Shown here: positions 35,380-46,545 of the stretch, piece by piece | Layout of the letters: every line of letters begins with the position of its first letter | Numbering within the stretch: position 1 is the stretch's first letter | DNA from: Glandiceps talaboti | Lineage: Eukaryota; Hemichordata; Enteropneusta; Spengelidae | Direction: 5' to 3' | Length of the DNA stretch: 64,000 nt | NCBI RefSeq assembly: GCF_964340395.1 | Contig: NC_135559.1 | Coordinates: 19,233,150 to 19,297,149 of the forward strand | Made by a program: the position numbers and the translations under genes | The notes under the pieces: generated by a model | The model's database searches: none | The model's input: only the letters and a program-made list of their open reading frames with translations | Told to the model about the DNA's origin: nothing

Positions 35380-36435
35380 TCACAAGTGACAATGGAATGA
35401 TGGATGATCAGTCTATCGTTTGGTTTGACTACGGGCGTAATCGAATAACTCTTGATGTAATGTGAGTATACCATCAGTGGTGATCAATCAATTGCAACCA
35501 ACATAGAACTTTATGTCAAAACCCATTTACGAGTATAGTCAGATAGTGGTATGGTGACTTTGCCGACGTAATCAATCTAAACCACACATGTAGTTACATC
35601 ATGAGCTCGGAGTTAGGGAGTTTACATTACTCAATTATTAGGCCTAAGCAAATAATCGTTTGGATTGTTTGGTTCCGGTACCAGACCCCACCTACATATT
35701 CACTACCGACCCTACACATTTTCTTACCTATTTGAGAAAAAATAATTAAATCGCGAAAATTGTTAAGTGTCGCGAGAAATAGTGGATTCGAAAACTGACA
35801 ACTAAATATAATACAATATAAAACTGTTCTTCCAATCTGTAATGGTTGTACATCTGATAAGAAGAAATAAATAACACAGAGACCATTTGGAAAATAATGA
35901 AGAACCTGAACTAGACACTCACACATGAAAAATATCTTCCAACCCCACCTATTCTAAAGTGTAATCGGAACACACATTTTTTTATTAGGCCGTATCATTA
36001 GAAGTCATCTCCTATGTACAACGTTGTAGTATGAAGGTCGTTGTATTGGCGGAAGTTGTTTGTCTCAACATGTTTTAGAGTATTGAATTCTTCAATGCCG
36101 AGAACATCTGTTATTTTATGTCAATCGGGAATGCCAACAGCATAGCTTTTTGGTAACATTATCTCATATTAAGACACGTGTTCTAAAACAAGATAAATGA
36201 TCTGTCAATGAAAATTTAAAGTTAGCCGTTGCTGAGAATCTTGTATTAGCAGAAACGAGTGTCAGTACATTAAACATGTAGTAGATACATTAATACATTT
36301 TCATTAAATTGCTAAAATACCAAATTTATGATTTTTTTTAGCACAACTATTAAAGTTCAGTATTGCTATTCATTTATATGTGTAGATGAAAGAGAGGAAT
36401 AATCAGAGACTAACAACTTAGATGGGTTAGCTTAG

Positions 36436-36793
36436 CAGTCAGTCTAGTACAGTGCAAACATATCAGTCAGTCAGTCAGTCAGTCAGTCAGTCAGTCAGTC
36501 AGTCAGTCAGTCTGTCTAGTACAGCACAAACATGTCAGTCAGTCAGTCAGTCAGTCAGTCAGTCAGTCAGTCAGTCTGTCAGTCTAGTACAATGTAAACA
36601 TATCAGTCAGTCAGTCAGTCAGTCAGTCAGTCAGTCAGTCTGTCTAGTACAGCACAAACATGTCAGTCAGTCAGTCAGTCAGTCAGTCAATCAGTCAGTC
36701 AGTCTGTCTGTCTAGTACAGCACAAACATGTCAGTCAGTCAGTCAGTCAGTCAGTCAGTCAGTTTAGTACAGCACAAGCATGTTAGTCAGTCA
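36436..36793. repeat. CAGT minisatellite, expanded, unit D
   Basis: Same structure, but about twice as long as in A to C. There are about six (CAGT)n blocks, some with nine or more CAGT repeats. Confidence 0.9.
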
Positions 36794-37670
36794 GCCCAAA
36801 GCGAAAGCTGTTAGTCGGTCAACAGTATATATCGAATGGTCTATCCGTTAGTGACTCTGTGGAATGTAAGACAGCACAATCAGTGATTCACCCTGTAGTA
36901 CAATTCATCAGTTAGTGAGTCACCCTGTAGTACAATTCAGCAATGACTAAGACTCTTGTTAAAGATAATGTCGATATTGCACAATAAAACGAATTGAAAT
37001 TGGGTTGAATTTCAAACACATTTCATTCTTAGGGACAGAGGTCACCCCTCTCTGCAACTAACCCCCCTCCCGCGACAAGTGAGCCGATTGCTGCCAGCAA
37101 GGAAGCTGGCCACCTATCATTACCATTTGCCCTTTTTAAAAACATTTTTTGAACACAACAAGACCACGTACATTACAACAACTTATATGACAGAGATAGC
37201 AACAATGATATATCGGCAAATGGATATTCATTCTAAGTCCACACCGACATCAGCAATAGTGAAATGATGATGTAATTTGAAAGTGATGAATTGGCATGTA
37301 GCTAAACATTGCCAAAATAATGCAAACTCTACAGTTCTTCTACAATGATATTGGTGCTGTTCCTCAGATATTCAGAGATAGATACACATATATACTCATA
37401 CATATAGACAGACAAAGAGACAAAAGTATATAATAACCGTCCTAGAAGATACCAGATGTAAACTGAATACCTTAGCACCCGTAAGGGAAAACATTTATAT
37501 AGTTGTTCCTTCATGCCTTGTAGAATAGAAAAATTCTGCACAACCAGACATGATATTGTATATCCAAAGTTATTACTACAGCAAAAATAAAATGTAGCTT
37601 TGGAACTCCGGCTGACACATTGTATATATCCACTTCTGCAAAAGTTGAGTTTGACATATTTTTAACTCAC

Positions 37671-37845
37671 CGTATCTTTCACAAGATTGAGTCCACCATT
37701 TTAGATGTTGTAAATTGTAAACCTTAATTGACATCTGCTCTTTCTTGCCAGTAAAATCAATGTATGGGTTATTTGTAGGAATACTGATTTTACGGCCATG
37801 TGATGACGCATACTTGATCCCCGAAATTTCGGCCCGGTTCTTCAC
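37671..37845 (-). pseudogene. Possible minus-strand exon remnant, unit D
   Basis: Homologue of 3710-3884, with the same frame and donor. It shares the neighbouring deletion with unit C. Confidence 0.25.
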
Positions 37846-38132
37846 TCATAATGTCCTTAATACAAACTAGAAACTTTACAAATTTCATAAAACAAATTGG
37901 CAAAGTCTATGTGTAACGGTCCATTCCAGAATTTTTGGTACAAAGAGAGGGTAATATTACCAAGAATTGAAGCTGACCTGGTTTGACTAATTATCTTCCC
38001 ATCCATGCTTTCATGGCAGACAGAAATACACGGGAGTGCAAATATGTATCAACATCAGTTCTAGCCATTACCATAAAGAACATTTGCACGAAAGTTCGTT
38101 TGCATTGAGCCAGCCATTTTTGAAAAAATAGT

Positions 38133-38170
<38 letters not shown>
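38133..38170. repeat. CA microsatellite, unit D
   Basis: Homologous (CA)n tract, uninterrupted. Confidence 0.95.
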
Positions 38171-38172
<2 letters not shown>

Positions 38173-39286
38173 CGTTTTATCCCTAATACATAACCTTCCT
38201 TATGGAATGTAAAAATGATGTAAAATTGAAAGGAATACATGATATAGAGATTTGTATTTGATTGTGCACGTTTTGTTACAATTCATACTGCAGTGTCCCA
38301 TATCGGTAGCATGTGTACCATATAGGTAGCATTGACAGGAAATAATTTAGTTTGCGAGGACTGTAAACAATTTCTCAGATTTTGTAGACCAACTCTGTGT
38401 GAGAGGAAGGGGTCATATTTGAAAACATAGTCTTTACTCAAGGGTAACTTTGGTTTTGGTTATGATTTACGTGGGGGAGGGGGGCACTTAGAGATAGCAT
38501 GATAAATTTGTGTGGAGGCACTACATCCTTATTCCCTGTACTTGGATCTTATAAGCAGAACTGAAGGCCATACCCAAATGACTAAATTATGACTGTATAA
38601 AAATTGCTTTGATTGATGTCAAAATCCTCACTACATTAGGTTATCCCAGATGTCCCACACAATTCCAACTTCTCTCCTGTGAGAGCAACGCCTAACATTG
38701 CTGACAATTGACTGATCTTTACATGCTTGTCAGAAGAGCTTTCACTGATATGTTCCACTAGTTTGGATCAATAATAGTGCATGGTGGGATGCCAAACCTA
38801 TCAAAAAATTCAAAGTTAATAAAATTCATTATCGTAATAAAATGTGGTCCTCTTCATTTCTTAAGTCCGGCCCTCACCTGAGAACTGGTTTGTAAAATCT
38901 AACCCACTCCTAAATCCCCCAGGCTTTGTTCAAATTTTTATTACTAAAGGTTCCATTAACTCTTTTGAGGTCAGGATCTTGTAAAGATTTGCTGTGGCAG
39001 GATTATTGTTAAATTACCATTTGTCTTTGTCCTGTTTATCCTATCCCATGTATATGAACTATTACCAAAATTATCATGATTGCTGTCTTATCTTACAGTG
39101 ATACTACCACTGTGCTCTGGATGGATGCAAATTACACCATGCTGTGTCATTTGTAAAGTAGACAACAGTGAAGAGTTTGGATAACAGAGCCAGTCAAGTC
39201 TGAGATAGGGATAGAAATCAGGACTAATCACACTTCAGTATCACTGGTCAGCAAACATACCTGGAAAGAACAATAAAGATGGATGC

Positions 39287-39635
39287 ATGACCACAACACT
39301 ATGTATGAAAAATCATTTGCTGTTAAATCGGATCAAACACTGCATACAAGTATGTGGAATAGAATTAGGACATAAAGAAGGTGTGACCAACTTAAACAGG
39401 ACTATAAAATGTGATCGACCACATGAATGTTATGTCTGTGGACAGAATTTCAAAGATAACAAAAATCTAACTGTCCCCTAGAGGATACATACAGGAGAAA
39501 AACCACACACATGTGATGTTTATGGAAAAGTCTACACCCATAAAGGAAAGCCCAACTATCATAAGAAATGCCACGGTAAACGACAGTTAAATGTGATATA
39601 TATTGAGTTAAATAAGTTTTGCAATTAAAGGAAGT
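39287..39635 (+). pseudogene. Decayed N-terminal zinc fingers, unit D
   Basis: Same remnant, with a TAG in finger -2 at 39479 (CCCCTAGAGG) and frame damage before the ATG that resembles unit A (GCAATTAAAGGAAGT). HECYVCGQNF is retained. Confidence 0.75.
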
Positions 39636-41159
39636 ATGGCCCGGCATAGACATTGTCATAACTATAAATGTGATATCTGTGGAAAATTATTTATTTGGAA
39701 AACTAAGCTTGACACTCACAAAAGAATTCATACAGGAGAACGGCCATACAAATGTGATGTGTGCGGAAAAGCATTCACTCAGAGAGGACACCTGGTTCGT
39801 CATAAAACAATCCACAGTAGCGAACGCCCATACAAATGTGATATTTGTGAAATGGCTTTTAAAGTGAAGAGAAAATTGGACATACATAGAGAAATTCATA
39901 GTGATGAAAGGAAATATCATTGTGATGTATGTGGAAAAAAGTTCCGTCAGAAAGATGTGCTTTACCTACATAAAAGAATACATACTGGTGAGCGCCCATA
40001 CAAATGTGATATTTGTGGGAAATTATTTTCTCGGTCAGGCCACTTAACCACTCACAAAAGAATCCACAGTGGTGAAAAACCATACGCATGTGATGTTTGT
40101 GGAAAGTGTTTCAATTGGAGAAATGAATGTAACGCCCATAGCAGAATCCATACTGGGGAACGACCATTCAAATGTGATGTGTGTGGAAAATCATATATTC
40201 GCAAAGGAGAACTGAAAACCCATCGAACAATTCACGCAGACGGACAGCCACATACATGCAGTGTTTGTGGAAAAGTTTTCAAGCAGAAAGGAGGTTTGAC
40301 TAAACATAAAATAATCCATACTGGTGAAAAACCATACAAATGTGATGTGTGTGAGAAATCATTCCCTCGGAAAAGAGAGTTACTTGACCATGGTAAACGC
40401 CACACTGGTGATAAACCATACACATGTGATGTATGTGGAAAAGCATTCTGTTTGAAAAAATGCCTGAAGCGTCATCGAATACTACATGAAAACCCATACA
40501 AATGTGATACATGTGGAAAATTGTTCACAGGTAGTACATATCTTAACATCCACGAAAGAATTCATTCTGGTGAAAAGCCATATAAATGTGATGTTTGTGG
40601 AAAAACCTTTAGTCAGAAATCAAGTTTGAACGAACATACAAGAATCCATACCGGAGAAAAACCACACAAATGTAATATATGTGGAAAATCATTCACTCGG
40701 AAAGGTGACCTTACAAGCCATGAAACAATCCACACCATTGAAAAGCCATATACATGTGATATTTGTGGTAAAGCGTTTCATGGAAAAGAGAATCTTGCCA
40801 AACATACAAAAACGCACTCAGGTGAACGGTACAAATGTGATGTGTGTGGGAAATCATTCACTTCAAAAAGATCCATTCAAATCCATGGAACACTTCACAC
40901 TGATGAAAAACCATATGCATGTGATGTTTGTGAAAAGACTTTTAGTCATAAACACTATTTGCGCCAACATAGCAAAATCCATACTGGTGAACGACCTTAC
41001 AAATGTGATGTGTGTGGAAAATCTTTCACCCAAAGAGGAGGCCTAAAGGATCATAGCAAACTCCATACTGGTGAAAAGCCCTATATATGTGACATTTGCG
41101 GAAAAGCATTCAATCAAAGTGGAAACATGGCTACCCATAGAAAAAGACATAGTAATTGA
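39636..41159 (+). CDS. C2H2 zinc-finger protein, 18 fingers, copy D
   Basis: A 507-residue paralogue with 18 C2H2 fingers. Contact residues of fingers 1 and 2 equal copy B (W, T, K, T and Q, G, H, R), and finger 18 also matches B. Finger 15 has Gly for Glu in the HxTLH segment. It is the last gene of the array and lies only about 130 bp from the duplication break, so its 3' flank and any poly(A) signal differ from the other copies. Predicted nuclear DNA-binding protein. Confidence 0.9.
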   Translation: MARHRHCHNYKCDICGKLFIWKTKLDTHKRIHTGERPYKCDVCGKAFTQRGHLVRHKTIHSSERPYKCDICEMAFKVKRKLDIHREIHSDERKYHCDVCGKKFRQKDVLYLHKRIHTGERPYKCDICGKLFSRSGHLTTHKRIHSGEKPYACDVCGKCFNWRNECNAHSRIHTGERPFKCDVCGKSYIRKGELKTHRTIHADGQPHTCSVCGKVFKQKGGLTKHKIIHTGEKPYKCDVCEKSFPRKRELLDHGKRHTGDKPYTCDVCGKAFCLKKCLKRHRILHENPYKCDTCGKLFTGSTYLNIHERIHSGEKPYKCDVCGKTFSQKSSLNEHTRIHTGEKPHKCNICGKSFTRKGDLTSHETIHTIEKPYTCDICGKAFHGKENLAKHTKTHSGERYKCDVCGKSFTSKRSIQIHGTLHTDEKPYACDVCEKTFSHKHYLRQHSKIHTGERPYKCDVCGKSFTQRGGLKDHSKLHTGEKPYICDICGKAFNQSGNMATHRKRHSN

Positions 41160-41292
41160 CAATTTGGGAAATGTGAGTGATGCATTTGGAAGACAGGCCT
41201 AGAGACACAATCCAACTTGAAACTATTATTTGCCAAGACACCAATGTTATTGCTGTGATCCTTTTAGCTACCCTGAATTTGAAAATACCCTA

Positions 41293-41330
41293 AAATAGTG
41301 AGCGACCAGACAAATGTGATATTTGTCCAT
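41293..41330 (+). other. Duplication junction with zinc-finger fragment
   Basis: Immediately after unit D ends, 29 bp (starting GTGAGCGACCAGACAAATGT) match finger-linker coding sequence of the ZNF genes with two mismatches and translate as ERPDKCDIC. The match is short but sits exactly at the break between the zinc-finger array and the sulfotransferase region. Confidence 0.6.
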
Positions 41331-41352
41331 TACTATGTCAATATATATTGAC

Positions 41353-41397
41353 AGGCTCATGTTCTACCGAGAGATGGCGCTATTTAGTTTCCCAAAC
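41353..41397. repeat. 45-bp motif after a TA-rich tract, copy 1
   Basis: AGGCTCATGTTCTACCGAGA followed by GATGGCGCTATTTAGTTTCC. The same 45 bp occur at 50082 and 60593, each time directly after TA-rich DNA and each time on the 3' side of a sulfotransferase gene. Confidence 0.85.
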
Positions 41398-42107
41398 TGT
41401 CATATGTATTTGGAATTCCATGTCATGTAATGAAGCAGTCCGATTGTAGATTCCGGTACCAAGAAGTGCGGACTTCAGTGTGGAATATCGGGAGTTTACG
41501 GTTGGAACGGATATGCTAAATGGACCAAGACCGATTGCATCACTTGAATCAGGCTTGAGACCCATATAAACAAACATAAAAAGTAATGACAAAAAATCAA
41601 TAGCGAATATTTCGCAATGCTTACACTGGAGAGAATCACAGTACATACATTAATAAACACACTGTACAGAACCATTGTTACCGTCTGCTACTCTCTTAGC
41701 AAATTTAAAGTTGTAGACACTTTTCTGGACTAGTTCAACAACAGACAACACTGAATAAGGGACAAAGTTAGAACTTGTACTACACCACGTGGACAGATTA
41801 AGAAGTCTAATTATTGAACGCAACTCGAACTTTGTGATGTTTTCAACTTAAAATTACAACACAAATGACAAAACAAATTAGAACAAATAGGAGATAAGAT
41901 ATATCCATCATATCAAACGCAACTCTCGATAGATACTACAGCTAAAATGATGTTGGTTTGGTGTTTTTTGAGTTTTCAGAAAACGTTTTACTAAAATATT
42001 ACCCCCAAAATCATAACAGACAAATAGAAGATACTATATTTCCATCAGAACAAACGCAGCTCTACTCGATAGATACTACAGCTAAAATAATATTGGTTGG
42101 TGTTTTA

Positions 42108-42390
42108 CTCATGGGATGTTGTTAACCCAAAGATAGACATGTTTGAACTCTAGACTAACAATAACAGAGACACAATAATCACAGCAGCATCCTTTGCCCA
42201 ATCACATTGAACAGTGATAAGCATTGCTATTCTTTCACATTGCAGTAAAAACAGGCTTATAATGAAAACAGTAATGGACTTGATGATTTTAAGAGTTTGA
42301 ATTGTTTATTTTATAACTGAAAATCAAGATATCAATTTGACTATTTCTACACCCCATTGTGTACTGCACATATGTAATTGATGTTTGCAT
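42108..42390 (-). pseudogene. Degenerate repeat of unknown exon, copy 1
   Basis: About 270 bp related to the open minus-strand frame at 44308-44769. It contains GTGATAAGCATTGCTATTCT and TTGATGATTTTAA. Frames are broken. Confidence 0.45.
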
Positions 42391-42742
42391 TAGAAGTTTT
42401 CTGAGTGTACTTGTGTTTAAAAATGTCATGTTAGATGAGTGAAAAACTAAACGAACGTCATTTTAGCTGTATTTTAGTTACAGGCATAAGTTTCATTTAA
42501 TGTTAAATACAGTCAGCGAGACAGTAGTTTTACACTAAAACTGCCGATGCAGTCTTCATACTCAAAAACAAGAATGAGGATATGTGAAGGTAAATGTTTA
42601 AAATAGATATTTCAAACTTTGAGAATGAGATATTTAGCAAAGCTTTTAACATGAAATGAATAAATGTCAGAAAGTATCAGAATAGCTGATTTATGAAACT
42701 GAACATTGCAAAGCTTTAACACGAATATCATTATCCCATTTT

Positions 42743-42807
42743 TAGCACAACTGAACTGAGGTTTAGTAGTGCTATAGGGATCGCCCGGCGTCTGTGTGTG
42801 TGTGTGT

Positions 42808-42872
<65 letters not shown>

Positions 42873-43906
42873 CAACTTAAAGTCAAAAACCGCTGAACCG
42901 ATTGCCATGATATTTGGTGGGTCCATTACCTTGGGCGTCTAGTTGGAAAATTGTTCAAATCAAAATGATCGCATCACAGGTGTGTGATTTTTGGTCAAAA
43001 AAACTTAAACTCAGAAACTACTGGGAAGATTGGTGCAACATTTGGTGGGAATATTGAGCAGATTGGGCTGACATTTAATGGGAATGCATCTAGGGATGTA
43101 TGGATGGAGAAATATTAAGCATACATTGATTCCATGAGTGATATGCAAATTCGGTGTAAAAATGTTCATTTTTGGTCAAAAACTTATATCTCAAAAAGTA
43201 CGTGGTCACTGAGTCTGAAACTTGGTGAGATGTTTCTGAAAGTGTTATTCTGCAGATTTCTTTCACAACATATTGAGAAAATTGGCCCTAGCGACCATGA
43301 CCACGCCCTTAGCAACAACCAAATGGCAGTATATTTTGGTTAAATAACAGCATCATCTGGTAGGCAAATGAGTAAACATTCAAAACTGTATGTAAATACC
43401 CTAGCAACCATGACCACGCCCATAGTAACAGCCAAACGGTTGTGTATTTCACAAAGATAACAACAGGGATAAGTAGACAATTGAATAAACAATCAAAAAA
43501 TGTATGTACATTTGCCTAGTAACAAGACCACACCATAGCAACAACCAAATAATCACATATATTGCAAAGATAACAGGAATAGAAAGACAAATGAATTAAC
43601 ATTCAAAAATGTATGCAAATGTGCCTAGCAACAAGACCACGCCCATAGCAACAGCCAAATGATCATATGTATTGCAAAGATAACAACAGGGACTCATACA
43701 CAAGTGAACAAAAACATTTAAAATTGTATGCAAATATATAAAATAACATGAGCACGCCCATAGCAACAGCCAAATGATAGCATATATCATAAAGATAGCA
43801 ACATGGTTGAATAGGCAACTGGATAGTCATTCAACAAATGAACACTTCTTGTTAGCATGGACTACCATATGGATGATCATTTAAAAAAAACTGTACAGTT
43901 GTGCTA
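42743..43906. mobile_element. Non-coding TIR element with internal 113-bp tandem repeats
   Basis: The ends carry 11-bp inverted repeats (TAGCACAACTG ... CAGTTGTGCTA). The left half matches the repeat in units A to C. A long (TG)n lies at 42790-42869. From 43290 to about 43800 there are five tandem repeats of 109-116 bp, each containing a form of GACCACGCCCATAGCAACAG. The whole element is missing from the homologous place in S2 (about 51345). No ORF of note. It behaves like a non-autonomous DNA transposon. Confidence 0.7.
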
Positions 43907-44307
43907 CAACGCCATTGGTGGTATTTTTAAGATTGTCTCTGTTTGGGTAGATCTAATAGAAAGTTTACTTGCATTGATTGCATTCTTTTATACTGAGTGA
44001 AAATGATTTGAAACATTTTGTTCATATAATAATTGGATTTCGAGTGGTTAAATATTAGGACCCATGTAGCTTTCTTCCACATCGATGTATATGATGAAAT
44101 GTTATGATGATGCTGCAGATAATAAAAGGAAATTCTGTTTGAAGTAATGTGTCAATTAGGAATAAATAGCGCTTATGAACAAACACGCGATTACACGGAT
44201 TTTAAAGAGAAGGTACAGCTTGACGGGTTTTGAACTCGTTACACATGTTCAGTAACATAAATACACTTTTGATTCATAGTTTTTTATAGGTTCGGCACAC
44301 TAAGGTA

Positions 44308-44769
44308 TTAATAATCCTTGTACATTAAATGTGCAAAAAACACACATACAAGGAAAAAACCAGGGAAATTTGTTTGGAGATTACAGTATATATTTTGTTG
44401 AAATTTCAAACAGCATTGTGTGTAATTATACAGTAAACGTTCTGATGTGAAATGAAAAATGTTACATGGAAATCGAAGTTGTCCTGGTGTTTCACTCATT
44501 GGACATGATTTATTTTTCACATGAACAAGGACACGTTTCAACACTAAAATTAAGTGACACGACAGACACAACAGGATCCCTAACCCAAACCACAAGTGAT
44601 AAGCATGGCTATTCTTGTGCAGTGTAGTAGAAACAGACTTCTGCTTAAAGAAAAGATTACTCCTGAATTTGATGATTTTAATGACGTCAGTAGTTTTCTT
44701 CAGATAATTAACATGGGTATTTGTCTTCTTCTCCATCCCAACTGTGTAAGGCAACTGTAAATTATTCAT
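44308..44769 (-). CDS. Hypothetical 153-residue membrane protein or exon
   Basis: The minus strand has a 153-codon frame starting MNNLQLPYTVGMEKK. A hydrophobic stretch, WFGLGILLCLSCHLILVL (about residues 61-78), is followed by basic residues and could be a membrane anchor. I do not recognise the family. Diverged relatives lie at 42108, 49440, 50727 and 51896, all with broken frames. The S2 homologue (51896-52160) carries an indel that shifts the frame. It lies about 1.8 kb downstream of the S1 sulfotransferase on the same strand. It may be a small gene, a lone exon or chance. Confidence 0.3.
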   Translation of the reverse strand: MNNLQLPYTVGMEKKTNTHVNYLKKTTDVIKIIKFRSNLFFKQKSVSTTLHKNSHAYHLWFGLGILLCLSCHLILVLKRVLVHVKNKSCPMSETPGQLRFPCNIFHFTSERLLYNYTQCCLKFQQNIYCNLQTNFPGFFLVCVFFAHLMYKDY

Positions 44770-46545
44770 AGGGCATTTGAAGTTGTTTGAACATATGTGT
44801 AAAGTGTGATGTCACATGAGGGAAACGCCAAGGCGACTTGAATTTCCATGTAATATCCCTTTACAGCCCTCACTTAATTTGGTTCATTTCCGATTTATAG
44901 TCAGCCTTATAGAAGAAAATAAATATCGATCTGCTGACAAAATAGTTGAAATATTATAATGCCATGAATTTGCTATAGGGCACATTTGACTCGTCTAAAA
45001 ATGTGATGTCCTGACATCACCCTGCACTAACTTCAATGATTTCGTATAGTACATATTTACAGATTGCATGTTAGCACATGTAATTTTTTTTGTGATAAAT
45101 TGATAACTTGTGATGTTGGTATGCATATACATGGTTTTATTCACATGAGTGTTGGTCTGCATAAGGCAGAAACAACACACACGTCTATTCATACCATTTA
45201 TAAATAACCACATGGTATTGTTCATGTTAACAAATAGTTCGATATTATGATAGAATGACGGATGGCTTGAAAGGTATATTGACCACTCGATACACTATTT
45301 TATAGCTCTGGGGATTTTACAATTACAAATACATAAATGTAGAACGGAAATAATTTTTATGAACAAGCATATACTTGTATATGTGTACCATACAAGTGAA
45401 TTATGTTGACACAGATATGGTTGCAAATATAAAACATACAGACCAGGCCTAATTCAATACATTCGATTTTAATGTCATAATATCTTTTTATGTATTTAGA
45501 AAACGTATTTGACCTCATCATTTCCACTGGTGTTTAAAGCTGTTCTAGATGTAACCCAGTCTTATTATTGTTTCTGAAAAACTGTTAAAAGTACCTATAA
45601 TTAGACGTTGGATGTGTTAATTAGAGGTGAACGAAGAAATACTATTGGGAATAACATCTAATTGTAGTATATATTTTACTGTACAAGTACACGAACACGT
45701 TTTACCCCCATGTGATTCAATACTGTTCAGGGTGTACACAATCACGAGCCAATATCTAAAAACTAAACAATTGTGTGCCATATGTGTTTTTATTATGCAG
45801 TGCACTGATTATTCCCCATACGCGTTTGATTGATTAGTTGCTGATGCATGCAAATCTGATAACAAATGTGTGTTTATTGTATTTAGATAATATTCCCCAA
45901 AATATTTCCTCGTTCTGCCAAGGAAAACACAAGTGACCTAAGGGGTCTTTGCACTAGGAGTCGTAGACAAGTAGTGACAACGCTTAGGGCTCGAGTATTT
46001 TCCTGCTGAATGAAGAACTACATTGGAGAATAACATACTAGCGCCAGTAACATCAAAGAGAAATCTGGGGGGGGGGGGGGTAATAATGGCAATTTTCGAA
46101 CACAACAGAACCAGTGACGTAGACACACGTTGTTGTGACAAAGACGTGCGTTGTCGTGACGTAGAACGATCGACCTGAAATATATTCTATATTTTTGTTC
46201 AACTTGACTCGTGTATGGTACAATAGAAATTGTACTTCATAGCAATGCGTGTGCCATGAAATAATAATGACTTGTGTGAGATCTATTTTGGCTGACCTGA
46301 TTATGCTCTCTTCACTTATGATCACCCAGTTCCTATTTTCGCCAATATTAACATGCTGATGATTGGTATGGACCCCAAAATTAATTTGAGTCGATATATT
46401 GCACCGTACTCTGTGTACTATTACACACATATGTTTACCCACGTGGTTTCAATACTTTGCATGGTCTACGATAGTCAAAAGTGTTTCAAAGAACAATTCA
46501 GCTACAGCTAAGTTTACTATAATAATTTGTATTGCCAGTTTCTGT

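Larger units (their letters stand above)
33758..41292. repeat. Tandem segmental duplication unit D, 3' truncated
   Basis: Fourth copy. Similarity to the other units stops about 130 bp after the zinc-finger stop codon, at about 41292, inside the text that in A reads on to position 7640. It therefore lacks the TG microsatellite, the non-coding repeat and the LINE pieces that follow the gene in A, B and C. The sequence after the break belongs to the sulfotransferase region. Confidence 0.92.
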
